DNA of 64,000 nt from positions 310,001 through 374,000 of the forward strand of contig MCFH01000003.1 in assembly GCA_002104945.1 (NCBI GenBank), read 5' to 3'. The translations under genes were made by a program, and so were the position numbers. Below are positions 42,583-55,834 of the stretch, piece by piece (the first letter of the stretch is position 1; each line of letters starts with the position of its first letter). The notes under the pieces are model-generated. The model searched no databases and was not told the DNA's origin. It worked only from the letters and a program-made list of their open reading frames with translations. Origin of the DNA: Piromyces finnis (taxonomy: Eukaryota > Neocallimastigomycota > Neocallimastigomycetes > Neocallimastigales > Neocallimastigaceae).

Positions 42583-45500
42583 GTTATATATATGTTACAC
42601 TATAAATATCAATATATAAATAATCAATTAAAAAACATAAAACATTAGTAATTTACCTCTTAAATTATTATATTATTATGTTATGATTATCGTTTATTAT
42701 CATTATTATTATTTCATTTGAATAATACTTACAAAATTACTTTTTTTAAAAAAAATAAAAAAATTAAAATATTGAATGAGGTGATATATAGATAGTATAT
42801 ATACTTATTTTAATTTAATGAGAATAAAAAATATATATATTTTTTTTTAAATTATTTTTTTTTTACTACAGTTTATTTTGACCAAATTAAATTATTTTTA
42901 TTGTTTAAAATGGAAAATATTATTATGTATATAATGATGTTAATTATATATTCTTAAGGTAAAAAATAATAATGGTTTGGTGTTTAAAATAAATAATACT
43001 TTAAATAAATGTAATTTATCTAGATCGGATATAAAATATTTTTTATTTATTATTTATTTTGTTGGCTTTTGCTAAAGTATAATTAATGTAGAGTATTAAT
43101 GGCTATTTACTGTTTTGTTTTTTTAAAAAAAGTTTATAATTTTTATTTTAATGTTTATTTTTTTTTCTCTAAATCTTTTGAAAAGAATAGTTCTTTTTTT
43201 GTTGTTGTTGTTGCTTTTTTGTTTTTATTTGCTTAATTTAACAGAGAATTGCCTTTGAATTAAAATAAAATATAACTTTTCTTTTAAATCTTTTTGATGC
43301 AAAAGTCACTTTTTTTTAATTATTATTATTATTTTATATTAGGTCACTTTCTTTCATTTTAAAAATTTTTTTTAGAAAAAAAAAATTCTTTGTTTTTATA
43401 TATAAAAAAATCATCACCATATAAAAATATTTATTCCTATTATTTTTCAATTATGATACAATCATTGATTTTTTATTAATTAAATTCACCGTCTTTTTAA
43501 TAAAATATATAGAAAATATATTATAATATATCATATAATATATTATATATTTTATGTAATACATTTTAATACATTATAATACATATTTTTTGTTTAGTAA
43601 TAAAGTTAGACGTTTCTTTATTTTCTTTTCAAATATTCATATATTATTATATTTATTGTAGTTTACTATAATATATTATATTATTATTTAATTATTTTAT
43701 TACCTTAATTTTAATAAACCAATATATTAATAATATTATTATAATATATTATTAGTAGGACAAATTAAAGGTAGCCAATAATATTCATATATTTTAAATT
43801 AATATTTTTAACTTATTATAATTTAATATATTGTATAATATATAAAATAATTTCATAAAAAGAAAAAAAGAAGGTTGAGTTTAAAATTAAATTTCTATTT
43901 CTATTTTTTAATTGACTACAAATATATTAAAATATATTAACTCAATATAATTTATTTAAATAATAATATATTAAATTGGATAAATATATCATTGAATTCT
44001 CTCCACCATCCAAATTTTTTTGTCTGGCCAAATAAAGAGCAACAATAAAAAATAAAGAAGGACAGCAGTAGCAGCAGCAGTAGCAGATTTGTCAATAAAA
44101 AAAAGGCATAGTATTAAAAGTTAACTGGAATTCTAGCGATAATTTCATTGAGCCATTAAATAAATGAAGCTTCTTTTTTTTTTAGTTACAATAATAATAA
44201 ATTATATCAAAAAAAAAATGTATCTCTTTTTTTTTTTTTTACAGTAAAACAAAGGCAAAAAAGAAAAACTTTATATGATGGCCATTGAAATTAAAAAAAA
44301 AAGACAATTCATAAAGACTCTAATAATTATTCATTAAAAAATAAAAGAATTCTTTCATATTTGAAAGCAAATGCTTTTCCTATTTTTTTCTACTCTATAT
44401 ATTACTATTAATAGAATTATTCTCTTCTAAATAAAGTTGAAATATATTTTCTGATGCATCTTTTTAAAAAAAGAAAAAAAGTTACATTTTTTATCCTTAG
44501 CAATAACCAAAATTGGCATATATAAAACTACACATATTTCTAAAGATTCTAAAAAAAAAAAGAAACTCTGTAAACTTTTTCAAAGTTTTTTCTAATAAAA
44601 TAGTCAAAAAGAAAGTTACACAAATTACATCGTAATACGTTATGTATACATTATAAATGATTTATTTTTTTTTTTTTTTTTAAAATGGAAACCTTTGTTG
44701 ATTATAAAAAAAAAAAAAAGAAAAAGAAAATAGATAAAAATATAGATATAAATAGGTTATGAATTAAAATAATTGAATAATTGAAAAAGATTTTTAATTA
44801 TTTCTAGTTTTATATACAAAGTGTAACTAATCACATCTTAAAAAAAAATAATAATAAATAGAGTTAACTTGTTAGTGAAAAAATATTTACATAATTTAAA
44901 TGTGTTATTACTATGATATATTGTTTGCTTTTAAATTTTTTAAAATTAATTATTGATGATTCATATCGACACGATATGATGGTATAAGATAGTTATTTAA
45001 TAATCAATTATTCTGATCATTAACCATATTAATATTTTAAATAATAAAATATAAAGTTGCATAATAACTCAATGAATATTGCTGTTTATACGGTGTAGTA
45101 GGATAGTGTGTGTGATGTACATCCAACCCTCATTCATGAATTCTTGATATTTTTTAATCAATGAAATATCAACATTGAAGCCCTGATGTACAAAAAACAT
45201 TAGGATTGTTCCTTTGCCGTTCCCTTGATAATGTTAAATGGTCTTACTAAAGGAAATACGAATAATAGGAATTATTTTTAGTATGGAAAATCCTCTATCT
45301 ATCTCTTGCAATCTTGCAATGAACTTAATAAAAGTAATTCATTCAAATATTTTTGTTTCGCTTCATCGATATCGATATATACTTTAATAGCATCTATTTT
45401 TTTTTTCTGATAATACTACATTATTATTACATTAGTTTCATTAGATTTAACAAAAAAAAAAAAAAGAAATTTTTGCTTTTTGCTTTTTGCTTTTTGCTTT

Positions 45501-46172
45501 TTTTTTTTTTTTTTTATTTTATTTTATTTTATTTTTAGTAATTTTTTTTTATTTTATTTTATTTTAATTTTTTATTATTATTATCATTTTTTAGTTTATT
45601 TACTGATAATAAATAAATAGGACGATGTTGTTTAATATTTTTAAAATTAAAAATAATAATGAATATATAATATATATAATATGTTTTTATAAAAGGTAAA
45701 GAAAAAAAAAAAAAGATTAAAAAGATTATTTTATAATCTGACAAAATATAACTAATTCCCTAAACGTATAAAAGATTTGATTGAAAAGTTGATTTATGAA
45801 AAAAAAAAAGATATCTCTTATTAGTTATATATAAAACATAATAATTTATAATAATAATTATATATTTCTTAATTTTTTTTCTAAAAAAAAGTTTATATTT
45901 AAAATAGGTATTTGTATACATGGAAACATATATACTTCCCATTTTCATAAATAAATAAATAAAAAATTTAAAGTCTATAATAGTTAATTATTTTTATATA
46001 TATTACTATTATTATTACTATTTATATATAATATTTATTTTCTTTTTTTTTTTCAAAAGAGATATAAAGTGTTAGGATTATAATCTTTTATGATAGTTGT
46101 TACTGAAAAAATAAAAGTAGATTTTTTTTTTGAATAGGAAATTATTATATGGGTATTTTTTAAAAGATTAGC
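42583..46172. other. Intergenic region between the two tetraspanin-like genes
   Basis: This 3.6 kb AT-rich region contains a short AGC-rich stretch at about 44063-44087, a four-fold GCTTTTT repeat at about 45474-45500, and ATTTT-type repeats at about 45515-45566. A less AT-rich island at about 45060-45260 is discussed under findings. No gene is called. The region just above 42582 should contain the promoter of the first tetraspanin-like gene. Confidence 0.65.
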
Positions 46173-47562
46173 TTATGCAAATTCATCAAATTCCTTAATT
46201 CCACGAAGAGTTCTCCAATAAATGAATCCCATAATAGATCCAAGAACATAGGGTACAGTTAAACCAGCTAATGCAAGATAGACAGTTTTTAATTTACCTT
46301 GGACTAATGGAGATAAATATTCCTTACAACCCTTTGGTGTACTTTCATCAATTTGTTTTGAAACTGTTTGTTGTCCATAATTTTGTTGTCCATAATTTTG
46401 TTGTCCATAATTTTGTTGTCCATAATTTTGTTGATCTACTACTGGTTGTTGGACTACTGGTTGTTGTTGGTTCATTCCAGCATCACCTTGGAAATCTTCT
46501 TGTCCTTCTTGATTCATTCCAGCATTATCTTGTAAATCTGGTCCACCTTGTGGAACGACTTGTCTCTTTTTCAAGTCTCCAGCATTTCCAGTATAACCAG
46601 TATTGTCATCTACAATATTACCTGCTTGATAGTTTGCAACATTACCATTTCCAACATTACCATTATCAACATTGCCAGCTGTGTAATCAGTTGTATCAGT
46701 GGTGTAATCATTTGCACCATTTGCACCATTTCCAGCATTTCCAATATCACCATTAAATCCAGTATTGCCAGTATTACCAGGAGTACCAGGAGTACTAACA
46801 GTACCTGGACTAGTTTCAATAGTAATTTTATCTTTGTGATGTTGGTAATAGGAATCCTTCTTTTTAACATCAGCTGGTTCAGTGATATCGGCTGAAACCA
46901 TTGTATAAGAATCAATAAGTTCCTTTGGACAAAAATTTGAAGTAACTGCAAAATCTTTAATATTTAAATAACCACAACAAGAATTACTATCTTGTATTTG
47001 TACTTTAACTTCATCTTCAATGTCATCCCACCATGCTCTAGCCATATGAATAGTAGAAGAATCAGCAGCATGATAGAAAATGTATGTAATATATGCGTGG
47101 AAAGATAAACACATCAATGAAAGAATTGAGAAAGTAACAATTAATGTTTTCCAGTGGGTAAAAGCACCAAATCCTCCTATTACTGAAGTAAATATAGCAA
47201 ATACGGCAAGCATAAATAAAGCTATTTTTATATAGTATTATAATGGTTATACGATTAATATTATTATGTTGGTATTAAATTATAAAAAAAACTATAATAT
47301 TTTTTAAAATATATAAAAAAATTATTATTTGGTCTTTACCTGTTTTAGCTTCTGAAGGAACATCATAATAACCTTTACCAGACCAACCCTTTTTAAAACC
47401 AATCATTATACCTAAAAAGAAAAGAACAATACCTACTACACCGATTAATCCATCTAAAAAGTAAAATATTTTTCTTTTGCTTGAGTCAACATTGCTATGT
47501 TTTTGACCACGCTTAAAAGTGCGGTTATATGATTCATTATAAAGTAAACTTTGATTCTCCAT
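46173..47562 (-). CDS. Tetraspanin-like membrane protein with NYGQQ extracellular repeat
   Basis: Exons 47562-47340 and 47221-46173 give 423 aa. The layout matches its paralogue at 41087-42582: a short N-terminal cytoplasmic part, a first membrane segment (LIGVVGIVLFFLGIMIGF), then GWSGK, two middle segments (AVFAIFTSVIGGFGAF; LIVTFSILSLMCLSFHAYI), a large loop and a fourth segment before the tail KEFDEFA. The loop has the CCG motif (SCCGYLNIKDF), a third Cys (NFCPKE) and a fourth in KGCKEYL. The insert between the last two differs from the paralogue: it is rich in Gly, Asn and Thr, then has four NYGQQ units and a KKRQ dibasic site. The short N terminus lacks the Asn/Glu-rich exon seen in the paralogue. 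Function is unknown. Confidence 0.82.
46372..46437 (-). repeat. 15-bp coding tandem repeat (NYGQQ) in the second tetraspanin-like gene
   Basis: Four nearly identical 15-bp units on the minus strand encode NYGQQ in the extracellular loop. The paralogue has a different repeat at the equivalent place, so the two expansions seem independent. Confidence 0.92.
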
Positions 47563-50500
47563 ATTATATATCTATTTTATTATATTACTGTTTTAATTAT
47601 ATTTCCTTTAAAAAAAATGTAATATTTTAACTAAAAATAATACTTTTTATTCCTTTTATACAGCTTTAAAACTTTTATTTTTACTGTAAATTTAATTCTT
47701 TATTTTTAAAAAATAAAATATTTATTGTATATAATAAATATAAAAGAAAAATAATCTTTTTAATAAAATAAAAAAAAAGTTAATATTTTTTAAATTTATT
47801 TCTATTTTTAAGTAAAATTTAGCAATTTTTATATACATACCTCGATTTATACTGTATATAATGGTTGTAAACAAATCTATAATTACTTCTATTGTGGGTA
47901 TAATTTACTTTTTTTTTTTAAAATAAAAAACGATTTGTTTATATAGTATAAATTTGGTTGTTGTTTTTTTTTTATTATTTATATTTACTGAAAATAAAAT
48001 TTGTTTATCTATTAAGTAACAGTTTTTTTATCTATTTTTTTAAAATAAAAAACTTTTTCTATATGTTATTTTTATTTGCAAAACAGTCTTTTTTACTTTG
48101 CTTATTCAATAATTAATTTTACTTTCTTTTATATATACATATTAAATTTGGAGTTTTTTTTTTTATTATTATTTTAAATATTTTTAAATTTTTTATTTAA
48201 AAATATTAATACTTTTTATTATTATTAATTAATTAAAAAAAATTTCTTAAAAAGTAAAAAAAAAAAAAAAGGGAATAATTTAATATTTATATAAAAAAAA
48301 TTTTTTTTTTGATTGATTAAAAAATGACGAAATTTTTATAGAAAATAAAATTTATTCCCTTTTTATTTTTTCTAAAAAATGGTTATGATAACAGCGGTAA
48401 CAATAAAAAATGAATGGAATCTTTAAAACAATTAACACTTATTTTGAATAGTTTCCTTATTAATGTTATTGCTACTAACATTTTTAATAGCGAAATAAAA
48501 ATAATAAAAACCTTTATCAAATGCGCTTAAAAAAAATTATATCTGAATAAAAAAAAAAAGGATAGTAAATTAATAAATAAATAAATAATATATAATTAAA
48601 TAAATAACTAATTAAGGCCGTTATAATTAAATAAATAAATTAATTAATAACTAAATAAATAGTTATGTCAATCGAATAATTTAATTTATTTACATATTTA
48701 CATACTAGAAAAACAATCATTAAAAATGTAAATACTATTTATCTACCTATCTATCTATTCATTTATTTATTTAGTATATATTTATTTAGATGATTAATTA
48801 TTTATTCATTTATTATAGATTTATTTATTTAGTTACTTATTCATTGACTTTTATACCAAAAGAACAAGACTTAATATATGAGCAACTTAGTTCCAATAAT
48901 ATACATAATAAATTATCAATTTAATAAATTATATTATAAATACCAAGATTAATATATTAAAATTTATTGTACATATAGATAAATACTTTTAATATTAAAC
49001 ATAGAAGTGATAATAATATATTAATCTATATTAAATGATATATAACAAAACTAATAAATTAAACTAAATGGAATAATTAATTTATTTAATATATACAAAA
49101 ATAATAATAATATAATTATTATAAATTAAAAATTGATGAATAAACAAAAAGGATCCATAACAAGTTAAAACTATTAAACTTTAATTATTAATAAATTCAT
49201 TAAATCTACATTTTTTTATTGTTTTTAATTTATCTATAATTTACTATTTTAATATATTTTGCCTGATTTAATATATTATTTTACTTGTTAATTTTTAACA
49301 ATTAACAATTATTATCATATATAAAATAAATTAAAATTCAAACCAACCTATTTATAAATATATTGATACTATATATTACAATATATTGATTACATAATTA
49401 AAATTAATTAAAGACGAGTATTTCCTTTTTTTACTAAAAACTATTAGTGTTATTAGTTTTGTCAACGTTTAAATAAATAGATGATATATTAGCAATACTA
49501 TTTGAATATATATATTTTTATAATTTATGCATTTTCAATTCAAAAAATATATTAAAAGTCATATAATTTTCTTTTTCATTTCTTGAAAATAAAAATAAAT
49601 TTAACCAATAGAGAATGGAAAATACACGTGATACTAACATTATTTGATACACCATGCTTTCAATATTAGCATGGACCGCTATAAATTCCAAATGAGTCAA
49701 GCATTCTTTGGTAACAATAAAACAATACCCATTGTAACACAAGCATAAAAAATAAAAACATTAAAAGAAAAGAAAAAAAGGATAGTAACTTAAGGCAAAA
49801 AAAAAAAGGTAGAAAAAAAGAAAATAAAATCATAATTAAAAAAGTGGGAAAATAAATAAAAAGGAATAGTGTCACTTTAAAAATAGCATCATCCTACACT
49901 ACCAAAAGTTTTTTTTTAACTCATATTGAAATGATAAAAAATAAATTATATTAAAGAGATTTTTTGATAAAAAAAAAAAAGTAACCATGCTTGGTTGGTA
50001 ACATGCAAAAAAAAAAAGGATTTCTTTTATGTTTTACAAATAAAATTTTCCATATTAATTAATATTGACCGTTTTTTTTTTTTTTTTAATGATAAAATTA
50101 CTATAATGCTTTTTTTTTATGTGTATATAAAAAAAAAAGAGTTCATTTTTACTTTTCTTTATAGTGCATTAATTTCATTTACTACCCGCCCACTACCACT
50201 ATCTAATACCATTATCCATAATTAAAATGAAAAAAAACGCTTTTATTTTCAAGATTTTCAAAATTCAAGTTTTGATTTTGAAAGTATAAAAGAAACGGCT
50301 AATTTTGAAAAATATAAAAATTAATAATAAATAAAGTTTTAATTCAATATTAATTATTTGAATATAGTTTCAACCCTATTTTATATTAAATCATAAATAT
50401 AATAAATTAGTTTTTATGTTTTAATGGTGATACAAAATAAATTAAAATGATGTGTCATTATAATTATTTATTTTGATTAAGGGGATACTTTTAAAAAAAT

Positions 50501-52569
50501 AAAGAATTATAAAATGTATACAATAATGTAATGTAGAATGTGGATAAATTATAGAAGGAAACAAAACTTGAAAGAGGATGATTAATAGATTTTACCGAGT
50601 TTTAATTGATAAACACAAGAAATATTGATTAGTGTAATGGCTCTTTTTAAATAACAAATGTAATATTGGTTTATGTTTATTTTAATGTTTAATAAGAAAT
50701 TAAAGTTACAGATAAAGAATATGTTGAAGAAGAGAAAATAAATTGTTGATGATAAATTCTATGATCTTTGGGTACGATCTTTCATTAATATATTTAAACT
50801 CAATATTCTATATTATATCATTAACAAGAAAGATGGAATGTTTAAAAAGGAGATCTATAAAAGTTATAATATAATCAAATTATAATAACTTGATAGTATT
50901 CATTCTATTCATTTCATTCCAACTTTTCATAATAATATATTAATACATTTTTCAAATTAAAGTAAAAAAAAAGAGACTTTAAGCATTTACTTTGTCTTTT
51001 TCTTACTTTTACTATAATTTATTAATTTTTTTCCTTCACCTAAAAAAGTTTACTTTTTTTTTTCTTTTCACCTTAAAAGTTACCAAAAAAAATTTTTTTT
51101 TTCCTTTTTTAATTAAATTTTGATATGATATAAAAATAATATGTGACTTGAACATATTATTATATTAGTAATTTTTCCTAATATTAAATTTATATAGTTT
51201 TATTATAATATTAATTGTTTCTACAATGTACAAGAATGTAATGAAAATGTACGACAAATGTAAAATCATGTAATGTAAAAGAGTATTGTAAATGAATGAT
51301 CCATATAGTTCCAGCCTTATAATTGGACAATTAATTATTAAGTAAGCCTCATTAGTATAAATAGATTAGAATAAATATTATTAAAAAGGGCTTCTTGTTT
51401 TAGTTAGAATTTTAATATTTGACAACGACAGAACGTTTTAGTATTTAGACAGAATAGAAATATTGGAACGTAATAAATAAAATTATTAATAAAATATATA
51501 TTAATTAAAGTTTAATTCTTTCTACATAAAATTAACCCGTATCAGATAAATGGTCAACAAATTTATAAATTAAAAATTTTAATTTAAAATGTCAAAATTT
51601 GTTTTATTTTTAAAAGTTGATTTTTATAAAAAAAAAAAGAGTTAAAAAAGTCATTAAAGATAGGATATTTTATTAATTATCATTATTATTATAAGTAGTG
51701 GGTAGCAGAAGTATTATATTTAGTTTTAATAATGATTATTATTATTCATTTCTTGAATGAAAATATTAAAAATCTTACTAGATTTTATCTAGAATAGAAT
51801 ATTGGCTAAAATTTAAAGAAAAAGGAAAATGATTTTTATCATATACTTGTATTTTTAAAGTATAATAAATAATAATAATAATAAAATCATATATAAAAAA
51901 AAGTAGAATTAAAATGTTTTTTTCTTTTGATAGTTGAAATCAAATAATTAATACTAGATATATAATAATACTTATGTTAGATGTTAGTTTTTTAAAGTAA
52001 TAAATATTTATTATGGGAGAAGAAGAATTTAATGAGAATAGTTTAATTATTTAAAATAATATTTTTTAATAAATGAAATATAAAAAAAAACTTTTTTCTT
52101 TCTTAAATATTATTAATAAAGTATAAAACTATTTGTTTTGATTGTACTCGTTTAAGATTGGATTAATTATAATATTTTTTAATTATGTTATTAGCTAAAA
52201 GATAATTAAAATCTGTATGAATTTATATAAAATATAAAAAAATGTAATTAAAACATTTTAAAAGACAATTACATAAATGTTAAAAGACAATTAATGTTAT
52301 CAATAGTGTTATATATATATAAATAAGAAACTTAATTTAACTTTATTTATATAATGAAAAAAAATATATATAAACACAAAAGAAATCTCTATAAAAAATA
52401 AACAATATATATACAAATCTAAAAAAAATTTTTTATATAACAATTTTCAAGATTTAAAAAATAACAACTATAATAATAAAAATTACGCATTTATTCTTTT
52501 TATTATTTATTTATTTTTTCATTCGGCTCGTATTAATAAAAATGTACTCACTTGACAGTATGATGTTTG
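47563..52569. other. 5 kb gene-poor AT-rich region
   Basis: No gene is recognised in this stretch. It holds TTTA/AATA-type low-complexity DNA (48580-48860), homopolymer pairs and scattered short frames. A slightly more complex segment at 49518-49742 (minus strand) encodes 74 residues resembling no family I know. The right end is the upstream region of the gene starting at 52570. tRNA-like cloverleaf boxes were looked for by eye and not found. Confidence 0.65.
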
Positions 52570-53183
52570 ATGGGAGAATTGGAAGGTTTAAAGGAAATAG
52601 TTAAAGAAGAAATTGCAAATGTATTACTTTATAATACTGTAAAAAGTTATATTAAGGATCGTATAACTTCGTGGGTAAGAATAAATGAAATTCGTTATAT
52701 ATATATATATATATATAGGAAAATAAAATTATCTTACCTTATCATTATTATCAAATAAATTCTATAAATAATAAAATATAAAAGGATAATGATATAGATC
52801 CAGAAGGTGTCGAGTTAATCCTAGATACAATATTCATGTTTCTTCCAGATGATATAACATTTGAAAGTTTTTTATATAAAGTTTATGATATGAAAGGAAA
52901 AGTTTTACAAGCGATAAAAAATATAAAATACATTGCTTTACAATTTGATAGCACCATTGAATTATGGGAACAAATATTTAATCATCCAAACTATAAAGAA
53001 TGGAAAAATCAATACTTTGCATCAATTATGGAAACACCTACTATTATGGATAATTTATATTCTTTAGCTCATCAAGAAGATGTAGTTGATCAAATTAAAC
53101 AAATTGCTAATCATCCAAACTTTAATATATGGAAAGAAGAAATGATAAATAATCCAAGTAAATTATTAAATTTGTTTTTCTAA
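52570..53183 (+). CDS. Uncharacterised 167-residue protein with an internal HPN repeat
   Basis: Exons 52570-52674 and 52785-53183 join in phase (GT-AG intron of 110 bp). The ATG at 52570 is the first in frame after a stop at 52561-52563. The product looks soluble, mainly helical and charged, with no signal peptide or membrane segment. Two related segments occur near the C terminus: LWEQIFNHPNYKEWKNQ and QIKQIANHPNFNIWKEE, sharing HPN(Y/F) followed by WK, about 50 residues apart. I do not recognise the family. Support for a real gene is the clean intron, the non-repetitive protein sequence and composition unlike the surrounding DNA. Confidence 0.7.
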
Positions 53184-54121
53184 AATATATGTTAAAAAGG
53201 AAAACAAGAATTTTTTATATAATAATTGTATCGAAAAAAAAAAAGAAAAAAAAATATCATTTTATATAATAAAATATAATTTTTAATAAATTAAATATTA
53301 AAATGTTATATTTCTTTTTTTTTTTTTTTTTGTTGTTGTTGCTTTTTAACTAAATTAAAAAAAAAAAAAAGAATAAAAACGTTATTCATTTTATGTTTGA
53401 TAAAATACTTTTTTTTTTTAAAAAACTGTATTGTTGTTGCCTAATTTATATTAATATTTAATGTTTTTAAAAAAAAATGAATGAAATCCTAATCAGTAGG
53501 CATTACTTAATTTAAAAATTATCAAATTTTATTTAAATATTATTGAAAAAAAAAAAAAAAAAAAAAAAAAAAAGAATATTTATTTTACTTCCATTTGAAA
53601 AATAGTTAAAACATATACTTAATCCATATAAATATTATCTGATACTACAATGAATTGGGAATTGGTATTTATTGAAATTTTAAAAAGGTAAAAATTCTTT
53701 TTTTTTTAATAAAAAAAAAATTAAATTTCTTTTAAAAAAATAATATAAAAAAATGTTAATGATTAATTTTTTTTATTTTATATTTTTATTTTAATACATC
53801 TTCATTTACTATTTTATCAATATGTCTTTAATAATATTTAATATTTATCCTCTATAAATTCAATATAAATAAAGTATACTATCAAATTAAAAAGAAGTAA
53901 GAAATACGAAATACTACTATACAGAAATTAAATTTTATTTATAAAAAAAAAATAAAGGAAATTTTTATATAAAAAGTTATAATTTCCTATATTTATAGAA
54001 TTATAAATTTTAATTAATGTTTATAAATTAATTAGAAAATATATATATATATACATATAAAATAAAGAAAAAAAAAGTGGTTATGATACCTATCAAAATA
54101 TTTAAATAATATTAATCAAAA
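53184..54121. other. Intergenic region upstream of the first transglutaminase-like gene
   Basis: This AT-rich DNA contains an A run of roughly 30 nt at about 53546-53573, with no reading frame of coding appearance. The last 100 bases form the leader of the gene at 54122. Confidence 0.7.
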
Positions 54122-55834
54122 ATGTTGATAAAGTTGATAAATAATTTTACCATAGTATTATTCTTCCTATATTTTAGTTACCCCATCAATGCTTATTATA
54201 TTCAATATCATAATGAAGATGGAAAAAAGAATAAACATCATGATGGACGTATGGAAAAGGATGAAATAAGCATTGCTTTAAAAGGTTATCAAAATAAATA
54301 TATGGATTATTATAATTTTTGGAATGAATCTTCTACAATTATTGAAATGCATGCAATGGATGCTTCCATTAATATTCTTCAATTTGACGAAAATTTTTAT
54401 CAACAACTTAATGAATTTGAAAAAGATATTTATGATCGAGTGTACAAAGTGTCCAATAAACTACAACCTGATGTAAAATTGGTGATTATTTATTCGTATA
54501 AAGTTGCCTCTAATGTCTTTGATTTTGAAAAAATATTTTCGTGTATCATTTTGGATCATCCAAAATTTTGGTGGATTTCTCAATATTCTGTAAGTATGCG
54601 GTATGAAACCACAACAAAAGATAATAAAAAGATCACCACCACGCGTATTAGTATTGATCTTTTAGATGAAGATAGCATTTTTGCTGGTTACAGTAGTGAA
54701 GATTTTCATACCATGAATGTTGCTATCGAAGAAGAAAAAAAAAAATTGGTTTCAAAAATTAAAAAATTAAATTTGAAAACAAAATACGAAATATTGAAAT
54801 ATTTACATGACTATTTAATAAAAAATATTAGTTATACCACGGCTGTAACAAATCCAACAATGTATACTATCTATGGTGCTTTAGTTAAAAAGGAATGTGT
54901 TGGGGAAGGGTATGCAGAAGCAATGAAATATATTGCAGATGAATTTGGAATAAATTTGGTCACAGCAAGAAGTAATTCACATGAATGGAATTTTGCAGAA
55001 ATTAATAATAAATGGTATGTTATAGACGTAGCTCTTGATGATCCCACCCAATTTAAAGTTTATACGGATCAAGAAAGTAATGAAACCGTCATAGAATTAG
55101 TTGATCCTAAACCCGGAGATGATTCTAACCTTTCTTATAATTACTTTTTAATTGGATCAGATACTATCATTAAAAAAAATAAAAAATATTCTGATGATTT
55201 AGATCATCAATTGTTATATTCTGCTTATTCAACCGGTAATCATAAAGTAATATATCCAATAATAGAAAAAGAAGCTTTTATTTACGGTAAAGATAAAGAT
55301 GAATTGGCAGATATTTATATTACAACAACTACCACCACCACTACAACTACCACTACTACTACAACTACTACTACAACTACAACAACTACCAATACTACAA
55401 TAATTCCTTCCAATGTTATAGAAACATTATTTAATGTTGAAGAAGAAATAACAGGATTTTTATCAGAGAAGGAAGTTGATTTATATACCAGCAGTTTTAA
55501 AGAGAAAGAACAAATAACAACAACCACTGTTGATTTTATAGAAGAAAAAGAAACATCAACTATTCCCTCTCTATCAACAAATACTATTGAAAAAAGTATG
55601 GATCCTAATCAACCTTCATTTGAAATAAATACTCTATGGAAAACAGTAGATGAAGAAGAAACTAGTTATTATTATAATACCGATGATGCTCATTGGAATG
55701 AGGTAGAAACCACCTCATTTATTATTAAAAATAATACAATGATTACCAATATTAGTTATCAACAAAATATTAATCTTATTTGTATTTGGACCTTTAACCT
55801 TCTCATCATACTAATTACCCTCTTTCTTTTTTAA
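54122..55834 (+). CDS. Secreted/surface transglutaminase-like protein with threonine tract
   Basis: This is a single uninterrupted exon of 570 aa. An N-terminal hydrophobic segment (about residues 1-24) reads as a signal peptide. The central domain belongs to the transglutaminase/protease-like superfamily (Transglut_core). The triad is intact: C259 in KKECVGEGY, H287 in NSHEWN and D302 in VIDVALDDP. A run of 23 threonines (55322-55390), encoded by mixed ACA/ACT/ACC codons, starts a Thr/Ser/Glu-rich linker of the kind that is often O-glycosylated. The protein ends in a hydrophobic stretch (about the last 20 residues) right at the stop, suggesting a GPI-anchor signal or a membrane anchor. It is a paralogue of the gene at 56736. 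Such domains can crosslink or cleave proteins or peptides; the reaction here is unknown. Confidence 0.85.
   Translation: MLIKLINNFTIVLFFLYFSYPINAYYIQYHNEDGKKNKHHDGRMEKDEISIALKGYQNKYMDYYNFWNESSTIIEMHAMDASINILQFDENFYQQLNEFEKDIYDRVYKVSNKLQPDVKLVIIYSYKVASNVFDFEKIFSCIILDHPKFWWISQYSVSMRYETTTKDNKKITTTRISIDLLDEDSIFAGYSSEDFHTMNVAIEEEKKKLVSKIKKLNLKTKYEILKYLHDYLIKNISYTTAVTNPTMYTIYGALVKKECVGEGYAEAMKYIADEFGINLVTARSNSHEWNFAEINNKWYVIDVALDDPTQFKVYTDQESNETVIELVDPKPGDDSNLSYNYFLIGSDTIIKKNKKYSDDLDHQLLYSAYSTGNHKVIYPIIEKEAFIYGKDKDELADIYITTTTTTTTTTTTTTTTTTTTTTTNTTIIPSNVIETLFNVEEEITGFLSEKEVDLYTSSFKEKEQITTTTVDFIEEKETSTIPSLSTNTIEKSMDPNQPSFEINTLWKTVDEEETSYYYNTDDAHWNEVETTSFIIKNNTMITNISYQQNINLICIWTFNLLIILITLFLF

Noticed and set aside
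49981-50004. X-box-like site (GTAACC ... GGTAAC)
   Set aside because: The half-sites have the wrong orientation and spacing for the RFX consensus, and no ciliary gene is near.
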